Assembly (NCBI GenBank): GCA_947625155.1
Contig: CANQNG010000002.1
Coordinates: 1 to 64,000 of the forward strand
DNA from: an uncultured Clostridia bacterium
GTDB lineage: Bacteria > Bacillota > Clostridia > Oscillospirales > Ruminococcaceae
DNA: 64,000 nucleotides
Reading direction: 5' to 3'
Shown: positions 18,409 through 27,215 of the stretch, piece after piece
Layout: the number at the start of each line of letters is the position of its first letter
Numbering within the stretch: the first letter of the stretch is position 1
Notes under the pieces: generated by a model
Databases searched by the model: none
The model's input: the letters and a program-made list of their open reading frames with translations, nothing else
Told to the model about the DNA's origin: nothing
Translations under genes and position numbers: made by a program

Positions 18409-21400
18409 AGTTTTCCCTCTTTTCCGGAAGATCCAAATACGTTTTTCAGTGCCTCGGCTTTCTCATTCTGGTGCATGGTACGTGTGTTTTCGGAAGATCT
18501 GCCGCATATGCCGGAGAAGCTGCACGACTTACATGGCGTGTACTCCTGCATGAGATATGGAGAAGCGGTAATATTTGCGGCATGCAGAGCGTCTGCCATA
18601 TCGCAGAGTTTCTGTTCCACATGCTGTTCCAGATGCTGCATCTGCTCCTGCGTGAGGTGAAACAGTTCATCCTCATCCTTGCAGTCCATGACAGGCACTG
18701 CGGCATACCCCAGTTCAGGTTCCATCAGCGGCATGGAGCTGTCCAGCATCAGTCCCTTCATCTGATAGAAGCCTTTCAGGATATCCGGATAGGGCAGGCT
18801 ATCGGAGCTGCGCAGCTCATAGGCGTTTGCCTGTACCTGACCGCTTGGCATATAGAGAACGCCGCCCGGTACGGCATTCCCGAAAGCACCGCTTTGTTTG
18901 AGCGCAAAGAGATAGATCAGCATTTGCATATCCAGTCCGCCGTTTAGTTTCAGGGGAGAAAATGCTTTTTGTCCGGTCTTATAATCAATGACACGTATCA
19001 GATCTCCTGCATCCGTATGGCAAATGTCCACCCGGTCGATCTTTCCCTTGCAAAGAATTGCTCCGTTCCGGAGAGAGAGGGCAGGGAACTCATTCTTGCC
19101 GGGTCCTTCGGTGATGCCGACCTCAAAGGCAGCAGGGCTGAACTGGCTGGTACCGATCGACTGCTGGAGCTGCCGGAGCAGTGTCAGAATGGTCTGTTCC
19201 GTCATGCGGTAATTAAATTGGAACCGCCCGTCCCGTTTCATTGCCTCTGAAAAATGGAGCTGGCTGTACTGGGCAGAAAGCTGCCGTATCTCTGTTTCCA
19301 GATCGGGTACGGTCATGTGAACGAAAAGCCCCGGGTCAGTATGCCGCAGGATCTGTTCCAGACAGTAATGGGTAAAGCTGCCGATGCTTCGTGAAGAAAG
19401 CTCCACCCGTTCCGGGACATACAGTTTCAGGCAGTATCTGCAAAAATAGCGGAATGCACAAGTATAGAATTCCTCCACCCCGGAAGGGGACAGGAGCAGT
19501 TTCGTTCCGAGAAGGGGCTGCATGTATTCCGGTCTCAGTGAAATATCCGGGAGCGTATTGACCTTGACCAGCCGGTCGATGCGGGCAGCATAGGCAGGAT
19601 CCTGAGAAAGGATCTCCCGGAGCGCAGCAGTCTCGGGGGTATCTTCTTTCAGATGGCGCACGTACTGGTAGTAGGCAGATGCCGGGGTGTACACATAAAA
19701 GGTGATCGGCAGATCGCTGTCTTTCCGGAACAGCTTCTGTTCCTCCGGAAAAGCAAGATCGTCCAGCATGCTTTTCACCTCGTCAATGATCGGAGAGGGT
19801 ACAGCCGTTTCATTTTCCGATGTGAGCAGGGGATAGGTCAGGTACAGCTTTTCCGAGGGGGAGGCCAGTATTTTGTTGACGATCAGCAGTTCATCCGAAT
19901 GCAGCTCCGGCAGCAGGCGGGAAATGCGCAGATCGTGTGCTTCGAGCGTATTGAGTTCCGTCTGCGTGAACAGACCGTTCCCGGAAACTTCTCCCGGAAA
20001 TTCCCCGGCACAGACACCGGGCACAAAGACGATGTGAGGGCCATTCAGCCGTGCGGTCTGTGCATCCACGATGTGGATGCTGTCAAGGGTCTGCGGCGGC
20101 AGGGAAAAGCTGCTGCTTTGCAGCAGGAGCAGGATGCAGTCACGGATCTCGGAGACAGTCGTTTCTTTCGTCCCGAACCCCTTTACGACCGTGTCCAAAA
20201 TGTCTGCCAGCAGATCCCAGAGCATGACATGCTCTGGTGTGCGGGGGTATGTCTCCATTTTACCAGATAGATGCGTGTGGAGCGCTTCGCAGATGAACCT
20301 TGCGGATGCTTTCCGGCAGCGCTTGCGCAGTTCTGTCATTTCCGCAAGGAGATCCTGACGCAGTTTCTCGATCTCTTCACCGGAAAAGTGTGCGGCACGT
20401 TCCGGATTTGCAGCCGTTTCCCCGAAAAACGGCAGCTCCCAGTCCTCGCCCTCAATGCTCCATGTAAAGCAATACTGCTCCAGCATGGAGACAGTATTCT
20501 GACGATACCCGGAAAAGTTGGTTTTCAGGCAGAGGAGAATGGTATCGGTATGCCACTCCCTGCCGGAGAGAATGGAGATCAGCCCCATGCAGTAGCGGAT
20601 CATATCGGTATGTAACACAGGCTTTTCAAAAGCGGCATCATAGGGCAGGGCATACCGCTGCATAGCACGTTCGAGGAGGGGGACATAGACATCCGGTGAT
20701 CTGACGGCGACAGCAATGTCATTGCACCGCAGCGTATCCCCCTGCTCCGCCAAGAGCCGTGAGATCTCCGCACAGATGTATTCTACCTCCGCAGCGGGGT
20801 CAGCGGCTTCTAAGATATGGACATTTCCCTGAAAGGGAAAGGACTTTGTATGCCGGCGGAGGATCTGTGTGCCAACGGCTTTCAGGTCATCCCGGGCAGA
20901 ACGATAATAGGTATCGCAGAACTGTATCTCTGTCTGTATGTGCAGTTCCTGCTCGGCGATCCGTTTCATCTGCTGAAAGGTATTGTTGCCGCCAACAAAG
21001 ATACCAGTAGGCGGTTTTTGGGGATCGTCGCAGCGCAGTGCGATACAGGTATCCAAAGCCTGTGCCAGAACGACCGCAAGCATCTGATACTGGTCGCCGG
21101 TAAAACTGTCAAATTCATCGATATAGAGGACCGTATCTTTGAAAAACTGTTCTCTTGCCGCAATGCCGGCAGCTTCCGTGAGATCCACAAGACTGTCGCA
21201 CCTGCCATTTTCCTGGAGAATAGCATCATAGGCAGCTAGGATATTTCCAATATCCTGTGTCTTAAAGCCAAGCCGTTCCGGGAGTGCGGGAACAGCATCC
21301 GTCAGTTGCTCTGCACGCAGCCCTGCTTTCCGTATCTTTGTGATCAGACCGCTGAGCGCAGTAAGACTTTCCGGGATCATGTCTCTCTTTCCGAAAATGC

Positions 21401-21728
21401 GCAGCCGATCCTCTTTCGCACAGCGCTTCACAGCTTCATAGAGATAGATCAGCTTTTCCTGCTCCGAAGCATAGGAAGTCGTGCGGGAGGCTGTGCCGTA
21501 GGCTTGCAGGATGTGGTGGGAGAGCGTAACGAAGCTGAATGTTTGCAGCCGGTCGAACAGTCTTGCGCCGAGGTGGCTATACAGCCGATTTTCCGCTTCA
21601 AAGGAGAACTGCTCCGGTACGAGCACCATGACTGTTTTGTCGGCTTGGAGATCGGTCTTTATGCGCTGCTCCAGAGCATAGGTCTTTCCCATACCGCATC
21701 CGCCAAGAATACAAGTCAGTTTAGCCAT
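18405..21728 (-). CDS. addB: ATP-dependent helicase/nuclease subunit B
   Basis: GGCGMGKTYALEQRI; GKIDRVDI...VIDYKTGQKAF; Fe-S cysteines CKSCSFSGICG; overlaps addA. Confidence 0.93.
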   Translation of the reverse strand: MAKLTCILGGCGMGKTYALEQRIKTDLQADKTVMVLVPEQFSFEAENRLYSHLGARLFDRLQTFSFVTLSHHILQAYGTASRTTSYASEQEKLIYLYEAVKRCAKEDRLRIFGKRDMIPESLTALSGLITKIRKAGLRAEQLTDAVPALPERLGFKTQDIGNILAAYDAILQENGRCDSLVDLTEAAGIAAREQFFKDTVLYIDEFDSFTGDQYQMLAVVLAQALDTCIALRCDDPQKPPTGIFVGGNNTFQQMKRIAEQELHIQTEIQFCDTYYRSARDDLKAVGTQILRRHTKSFPFQGNVHILEAADPAAEVEYICAEISRLLAEQGDTLRCNDIAVAVRSPDVYVPLLERAMQRYALPYDAAFEKPVLHTDMIRYCMGLISILSGREWHTDTILLCLKTNFSGYRQNTVSMLEQYCFTWSIEGEDWELPFFGETAANPERAAHFSGEEIEKLRQDLLAEMTELRKRCRKASARFICEALHTHLSGKMETYPRTPEHVMLWDLLADILDTVVKGFGTKETTVSEIRDCILLLLQSSSFSLPPQTLDSIHIVDAQTARLNGPHIVFVPGVCAGEFPGEVSGNGLFTQTELNTLEAHDLRISRLLPELHSDELLIVNKILASPSEKLYLTYPLLTSENETAVPSPIIDEVKSMLDDLAFPEEQKLFRKDSDLPITFYVYTPASAYYQYVRHLKEDTPETAALREILSQDPAYAARIDRLVKVNTLPDISLRPEYMQPLLGTKLLLSPSGVEEFYTCAFRYFCRYCLKLYVPERVELSSRSIGSFTHYCLEQILRHTDPGLFVHMTVPDLETEIRQLSAQYSQLHFSEAMKRDGRFQFNYRMTEQTILTLLRQLQQSIGTSQFSPAAFEVGITEGPGKNEFPALSLRNGAILCKGKIDRVDICHTDAGDLIRVIDYKTGQKAFSPLKLNGGLDMQMLIYLFALKQSGAFGNAVPGGVLYMPSGQVQANAYELRSSDSLPYPDILKGFYQMKGLMLDSSMPLMEPELGYAAVPVMDCKDEDELFHLTQEQMQHLEQHVEQKLCDMADALHAANITASPYLMQEYTPCKSCSFSGICGRSSENTRTMHQNEKAEALKNVFGSSGKEGKL

Positions 21729-21741
21729 ACTGTACATCCTT

Positions 21742-22122
21742 TCAAGAGATCCTGTCAACAGAGGTATCCACAGAATAACCCCGTCCCGCTTCACGCAGTA
21801 CCTCAGTCAGTCTCTGGATGGATCCCTCAGAGGCAGCATCGTCTAAGATATGCACGATGATCTGTGTGTCCAGTGCCTTCAGACTTTCCCGCAGGGTATC
21901 CAGTGATACCTCACTGCCTTCATAGCGGTAGGTATTCCCGGAAACTGTGACTTCTACAGAGGGGAACGTCTCCTCCTGCGAAGAAGCAGCGCTAATGGAA
22001 TGGCTTTTGTTGGTCTGCGGTGTAAGACTGTGTACATACAGCAGCACGATACCAGCAGTCAGGGCAGCGATCAGCAGGATACTCTTGATGAGGATACTGC
22101 GGTGAGGGTCTTTCTCTTTCAT
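21742..22122 (-). CDS. single-TM hypothetical protein with ExbD-like extracytoplasmic domain
   Basis: N-terminal TM then VSLDTLRESLKALDTQIIVHILDDAASEGSIQRLTEVLREAG. Confidence 0.55.
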   Translation of the reverse strand: MKEKDPHRSILIKSILLIAALTAGIVLLYVHSLTPQTNKSHSISAASSQEETFPSVEVTVSGNTYRYEGSEVSLDTLRESLKALDTQIIVHILDDAASEGSIQRLTEVLREAGRGYSVDTSVDRIS

Positions 22123-22164
22123 GATGATCTTCCTTTCCGGTTCAGATCCCTTGCTTTACTATTG

Positions 22165-24594
22165 TCAGATCAGGTTACAATTGATGCTGGCAGAGGCTGC
22201 TGTATCCTTATCCTCCAAGACCAGCCGGAGATCAAATACACAGCGTTCCCGGAAAGCTGGTGTTGCAACGGGGAGCAGGAAAGAAAGCTGTTCCAGATCG
22301 ACCGGATACTTGGCAGGTTCGGTGATGTTGTTCCCGGCTTCATCAGAGAACCAGTAGGAGAGCAGCATCTTGCGGGAACCGGCTTTTTCGAGAATATCCC
22401 TGTCAAACGTGAACGGGATCCTTGTCCAGCCGCCGCACCGGAGCTGTACATAAAGCGGTGTCAGCAGAGATGCACCGTTTTCCTTGTGATACACAGCGGC
22501 AAAAGAGGGCATTTCCCGGAATTGCAGCCAGTAGCTTTCACAGTAGGAGCGATAGACAGCCCTGTCCTCCATTTGCTTTTGCAGTTCGCCTGCAAAGCGC
22601 TGGATGCGCACCTGATCTTCCTCTGCCATATCTGCCTGAAACGTCTCATGCAGCCCGTGGAAATAATTTTGTTCTCCATAGAGGTGGCTATAATGATTTT
22701 CAAACAGGTAGTTTTCCGGCTGCACATATACATTCCAGTCGCTCCGCACACTTGGCCAGCACATGGAAACATAGGGAACAGGCGCAAACAGCTCCGGGAA
22801 ATGCTTGATACCATAATTGAAATAGGTGCTCCAGTCACAGAGTCCCTGTGTGCAGATCTCCGGATGCTGTTCTGTCATGGCATTGAAAATATGCTTGTCA
22901 ATGACTTGAGGCTGGTGAGAAGCATACATCAAAGTCGGGCAGTTGTTTTCTTTGAGAAAGGCAAGCGTCTTTCGCATGCTGATGTCGAAAGAAGTCGGTC
23001 GCCCGTAGGTACCCATCCAAGCGTTCAGGTCATAGCAGTAATAGGCAAGGTAAGCACCGTCACGGATGAAGTCGCTCTCAGTGACCGTCCGCAGCGGGCG
23101 ATAATCGTCATCCGTCATGATAAATACATCGTCAAACACCGGGCTTCGCATGGCAAGACAGCGCAGGAAGAAATTCCGGGTGGCATGATCGTCCGGGAGT
23201 GCTTTCCCATTGAGGATCTGGGGGTCAGTCAGGAATTGCAGCGTCAGTCTGCCGTTGTAGGCAGCTTTCAGCTCATCCACATTTTTTTCCGGGGTACAGA
23301 GAACGATCTCCTCGATAAAGGGCATAAAATGCTCAATATATGGCAATGTCGCAAGAATGTCCTCGTTCCGGGCAGTCAGGCAGACCATTTGCCGGATATG
23401 CGTTGTCTTGAGAGTGTAGGCACTTTTTTTGGCAACAGTGGAAATGGCTTCTTCCATGGCTGCCGCCGACTGATCCCATGTGAATGGCACAAATTCCGTC
23501 AGCTTTTGTTTCCGGGCAGCATAGGCAGCTTCATTATGGAGCAAATTGCTGACACAGCGGATGAGGTCGTCTTTGTCTGTCGGGTCGAAATAGTCCGCAA
23601 ATGCCCCGGCGACCTCATGCAGGACACCAATGTCCGAAGCGACAACAGGCGTTCCCCGGTGGAAAGCCTCAATGATCGGCAGCCCGAAGCCCTCGTTAAA
23701 GGTCGGAAATGCCACTGCAAAGGCATTCTTATAGAGATGATCCACAGTGCTGTCATCCGGATTTTCCACGAAGAACAGGGATCTCCCGTACAGCGGATGA
23801 TCCCGGATGCGGCTTTCCAGTGCTTCCACATTCCAGCCGATACGCCCGGCAAAAATGGCAGAGATCCCTTGTTCCGCAAGTCCGCTTTCGAGGGCATCTA
23901 TGACAAGGCTGTGGTTCTTGCGGGGTTCCAGCGTTCCAAGCATCAGGAGATACTTCCGGTTTTCCGTGATCTTCACGACCTCCGGGTCAGGCTTTCCTTT
24001 CTGGGAAAAGACAGCCTTGTCCGAAAAATTGCTCCCGAGCGGCACGACTTTGCACCGTTTCCGTTCTGTCCCGACCGAATCTGCCAGCTTGTCCAGTGCC
24101 TCTACAGTCGCCTGTGCAGAGGTAATGACAAGGTCTGTATATTGCAGAACAGCGCCGATATAGTTCATAAAGTTCACAGTCGTGTTTTCATGGCAGTATT
24201 GGGGGTGCGTGATGGGGATAATGTCATATACATGTGTGATGATGTGTACATTGCGCTGTTTCAGAAGCGGGTACAGATAGCTGCGTTTCAGCCTGCTGTT
24301 CCACACGCTGTCGATGTCAAAAAACACCGACCGGGGCGGTATCTCCGTAAAATCGAGATGCTCCGGTGTACGTATCCGTTCTTTGCAGTCCTCCCCATTG
24401 GCATAGCAGGCGTAAAATGCCGCATTATCAAGCTTCTGGTAGGCATTTCTGGTGGGATAATATGCCAGCAGGACAAGTTCGTGGGTCTTGTTTTCCAGCA
24501 TCCGCACAACGATCTCCTTGACCACACGTTGGATACCAGTTAGGAAATTCACAGTCATCAGGTTCGTCAGATCAATATATACTTTCATATACAA
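22165..24594 (-). CDS. Two-domain glycosyltransferase: N-terminal GT4 plus C-terminal uncharacterised domain
   Basis: LMLGTLEPRKNHSLVIDAL...FPTFNEGFGLPIIEAFHRGTPVVASDIGVLHEVAG; C-terminal FIMTDDDYRP. Confidence 0.85.
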   Translation of the reverse strand: MYMKVYIDLTNLMTVNFLTGIQRVVKEIVVRMLENKTHELVLLAYYPTRNAYQKLDNAAFYACYANGEDCKERIRTPEHLDFTEIPPRSVFFDIDSVWNSRLKRSYLYPLLKQRNVHIITHVYDIIPITHPQYCHENTTVNFMNYIGAVLQYTDLVITSAQATVEALDKLADSVGTERKRCKVVPLGSNFSDKAVFSQKGKPDPEVVKITENRKYLLMLGTLEPRKNHSLVIDALESGLAEQGISAIFAGRIGWNVEALESRIRDHPLYGRSLFFVENPDDSTVDHLYKNAFAVAFPTFNEGFGLPIIEAFHRGTPVVASDIGVLHEVAGAFADYFDPTDKDDLIRCVSNLLHNEAAYAARKQKLTEFVPFTWDQSAAAMEEAISTVAKKSAYTLKTTHIRQMVCLTARNEDILATLPYIEHFMPFIEEIVLCTPEKNVDELKAAYNGRLTLQFLTDPQILNGKALPDDHATRNFFLRCLAMRSPVFDDVFIMTDDDYRPLRTVTESDFIRDGAYLAYYCYDLNAWMGTYGRPTSFDISMRKTLAFLKENNCPTLMYASHQPQVIDKHIFNAMTEQHPEICTQGLCDWSTYFNYGIKHFPELFAPVPYVSMCWPSVRSDWNVYVQPENYLFENHYSHLYGEQNYFHGLHETFQADMAEEDQVRIQRFAGELQKQMEDRAVYRSYCESYWLQFREMPSFAAVYHKENGASLLTPLYVQLRCGGWTRIPFTFDRDILEKAGSRKMLLSYWFSDEAGNNITEPAKYPVDLEQLSFLLPVATPAFRERCVFDLRLVLEDKDTAASASINCNLI

Positions 24595-24605
24595 TATCCT
24601 TTGCT

Positions 24606-25085
24606 TTATTTTACGCCCATCATTTTTCGGGCAGCCTTTTTCATGGGAGCAGGCATTTTCCGATAAATGCGCATCAGCTTTTCCGGCATCGTCACGGGAG
24701 AACCAGCAGGCGGCGCTCCGGTAAATGCCCTTTGCAGGGGATAGATGTTATTATAGAGCCTCACATGCGCAGCGCTGAATTCCTCGGAACTGACAATGGT
24801 ATGCACGACCAATGCTTGAAATTCCTCCGGCGGCAGCACAAGACTGCTGTTCCACGCCTGCAAAGCACTTTCGTCAATGGTGCGTTTGAGTATGCGGCTG
24901 TAAGCTTCTTCCAGAAATTTCGCATTATCCTTCTGACGAGACAGTTCCAGAATGTCCACACTGTTCGGGTCGTCCTCTGTGGCATGCAGAAAAGTTTCCT
25001 TTGCACAGGGAAGGGTCTGTCCCGATCCCTCCAACGTATGCACCACCTGATCAAAAATGGCAGCGTACACCTGATCATCCTTCAT
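24606..25085 (-). CDS. DUF4214-like protein
   Basis: FLEEAYSRILKRTIDESALQAWNSSL...VVHTIVSSEEF; start placed by RBS ggaggtgtatgga. Confidence 0.6.
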   Translation of the reverse strand: MKDDQVYAAIFDQVVHTLEGSGQTLPCAKETFLHATEDDPNSVDILELSRQKDNAKFLEEAYSRILKRTIDESALQAWNSSLVLPPEEFQALVVHTIVSSEEFSAAHVRLYNNIYPLQRAFTGAPPAGSPVTMPEKLMRIYRKMPAPMKKAARKMMGVK

Positions 25086-25239
25086 TCCATACACCTCCGG
25101 AAATATCATATTTTCATTGTAACATTTTTTTGAAGGTATGTCAAGTATGTCTGCGAGATCTGTCGTTTGCACTGTGTATATTATAGACAAAAACATTGTA
25201 CTTGATCTGTGCAAAAAGTAGTATTCCAAAATTTTTTTG

Positions 25240-25277
25240 AAAAAAGTGTCAGGTTTTGTGCCGCAAATGTGTCTTAA
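25240..25277 (+). promoter_or_regulatory. putative ECF-sigma promoter / shared regulatory motif, copy 1
   Basis: aaaaaagtgtcaggttttgtgc identical to reverse complement of 44140-44161; TGTCAG - 17 - TGTCTTAA. Confidence 0.6.
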
Positions 25278-25334
25278 TAGATAGAGACATAGAAAAACAG
25301 GGAGTTTAAGTTTTTCTTAAAAGCCTGAAATTCC

Positions 25335-25363
25335 TTGACAAAAAATAGATAAGGTGTTATGAT
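25335..25363 (+). promoter_or_regulatory. sigma-A type promoter
   Basis: TTGACA - 17 nt - TATGAT. Confidence 0.75.
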
Positions 25364-25386
25364 AAGAGTACCGAAGTAAAAGGGGA

Positions 25387-26283
25387 GTGGCAGTTTTGCA
25401 GGAATCAAATCTAAAGCGCCGGCGGCATATCGCAGAAGGTATCAAAAGCTGGAGCTGGCTTGCACCGAGCCTGATCGGTGTGTCGATCTTCTTTATTATC
25501 CCGTTCTGTGTGGTCATGTATTACTCTGTGCTGGATAATCCGATCTTTGCCAATTTTGTGGGGCTTCAGAATTTCATTGGTCTGTTCAGCAACTCTGCCT
25601 TTCTCCGGGCAGCAAAGAATACAGCGATCTTTTCCGTGATCGCCGTTCCGCTGTCCGTGATCCTGTCCCTGTGGATGGCATTTGCCCTCAATTCCAAAAT
25701 ACCGGGCAAAAGCTGGCTGCGTTCGTGTTTTCTGTGTCCGCTGATGGTGCCGATCGCATCAGTCGTGCTGGTGTGGCAGGTCATTTTTCACTACCACGGC
25801 ACGCTTGATCAGGTAACGGCTCTTTTCGGCATTGCCCCAGTAGACTGGCTGAAGACTTCATGGTCGTATCTGGTACTGACGGTCATGTTCCTCTGGAAAA
25901 CACTGGGTTACAACATGATCCTGTTCATGTCGGCGATCGCCGGCATCCCGAGAGACATTGTGGAAGTGGCAGAACTGGAGGGGGCAGGCGGCTGGTACAA
26001 ATTTATACATATCAAGCTGCGGTACTTATCCCCGACGATCTTGTTTGTGACGATCTTATCCATCATCAGCTCTTTCAAGATGTTCCGGGAGGTATACCTG
26101 CTGACGGGAGACTACCCGTATGAAAGCATGTACCTGCTCCAGCATTTCATGAATAATACGTTCAATTCACTGGACTATCAGAAACTGTCGAGTGCGGCAG
26201 TGCTGCTTGCTGTTGTCATGATCATCATCATCGGCATTCTGTTCCTGATCGAACGTAAGTATGGGGAGGATGTGGAGGAATGA
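25387..26283 (+). CDS. Sugar-type (CUT1) ABC transporter permease, MalF-like
   Basis: LAPSLIGVSIFFIIPFCVVMYYS; EAA loop EVAELEGAGGWYKFIHIKLRYLSP; start 25387 (GTG) or 25396 (TTG). Confidence 0.92.
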   Translation: MAVLQESNLKRRRHIAEGIKSWSWLAPSLIGVSIFFIIPFCVVMYYSVLDNPIFANFVGLQNFIGLFSNSAFLRAAKNTAIFSVIAVPLSVILSLWMAFALNSKIPGKSWLRSCFLCPLMVPIASVVLVWQVIFHYHGTLDQVTALFGIAPVDWLKTSWSYLVLTVMFLWKTLGYNMILFMSAIAGIPRDIVEVAELEGAGGWYKFIHIKLRYLSPTILFVTILSIISSFKMFREVYLLTGDYPYESMYLLQHFMNNTFNSLDYQKLSSAAVLLAVVMIIIIGILFLIERKYGEDVEE

Positions 26284-27182
26284 AAACGCCTGTCATCCGT
26301 CACGCAAAGGAAAAGATCGCCACGGCACTGCTGTTTCTGCTGGCACTGTTTGCGGCGCTGCTGTTTATCATGCCGACTGTGCTGACGATCAGCAATTCTT
26401 TCATGACGGAAAAGGAGATCATGGCGAACTACGGCGCTATGATCGAAAATGCCACAGAGGACAAGAAGTCCTATATTTCCGAAGATCTGAACCTGAAATT
26501 CATACCGGACTCCGTGAGCCTTGCGCAGTACAGTTCCGTGCTGTTCAAAAGCCCGGACTACCTGCTGAAATTCTGGAACTCGGTCATTCTGGTCGTACCG
26601 ATCACGGTGTTCCAGATTTTTCTGGCAGCCGTGACAGCTTATGGGTTCTCACGCTACCGGGGACGGATCCGGGAGATCATTTTCTTTGCATACATCATCC
26701 TGATGCTGATGCCGTATCAGGTAACGCTCGTGCCGAACTATCTCGTTTCGGACTTTCTAGGCATTTTAGGCACACGGTGGGCGATCGTGCTGCCGGGCAT
26801 CTTTTCACCGTTCAGCGTGTATCTGCTGACAAAGGTCATGCGCCGCATCCCGAAAGCCTATTTTGAGGCGGCAAGGCTGGACGGGGCAGGGGAGTTCCAG
26901 ATCTTCTGGCAGATCTGTCTGCCGCTGTGCAGGAGTTCCATGCTTTCGGTGGGGCTGCTCGTGTTCATCGACTACTGGAACATGGTAGAACAGCCGCTGA
27001 TCCTGCTGGATTCGGAGGAACAGTATCCGCTGTCCGTGTTCCTCTCGCAGATCAATGCGGGAGATGTGGGGCTTGCATTTGCAGTAGCGGTCGTCTACAT
27101 GATCCCGGCACTGCTGCTGTTTTTGTACGGCGAAGAATATCTTGTGGAAGGCATTACCTATTCCGGCGGCGTAAAAGGCTGA
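26280..27182 (+). CDS. Carbohydrate (CUT1) ABC transporter permease, MalG-like
   Basis: FEAARLDGAGEFQIFWQICLPLC EAA loop; overlaps previous gene by 4 nt. Confidence 0.92.
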   Translation: MKTPVIRHAKEKIATALLFLLALFAALLFIMPTVLTISNSFMTEKEIMANYGAMIENATEDKKSYISEDLNLKFIPDSVSLAQYSSVLFKSPDYLLKFWNSVILVVPITVFQIFLAAVTAYGFSRYRGRIREIIFFAYIILMLMPYQVTLVPNYLVSDFLGILGTRWAIVLPGIFSPFSVYLLTKVMRRIPKAYFEAARLDGAGEFQIFWQICLPLCRSSMLSVGLLVFIDYWNMVEQPLILLDSEEQYPLSVFLSQINAGDVGLAFAVAVVYMIPALLLFLYGEEYLVEGITYSGGVKG

Positions 27183-27215
27183 TACCGGGCATATTTAACG
27201 GGAGGACGACATAGT

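Noticed and set aside
16909-18660. 583-aa plus-strand ORF
   Set aside because: Antisense shadow of addA.
23499-23897. Minus-strand 132-aa ORF and similar short ORFs inside long CDSs
   Set aside because: Alternative-frame overlap with the strongly supported CDS.
22000-24543. 847-aa plus-strand ORF
   Set aside because: Antisense to the GT4-containing gene; no recognisable domains, Cys/His/Arg-rich shadow composition.
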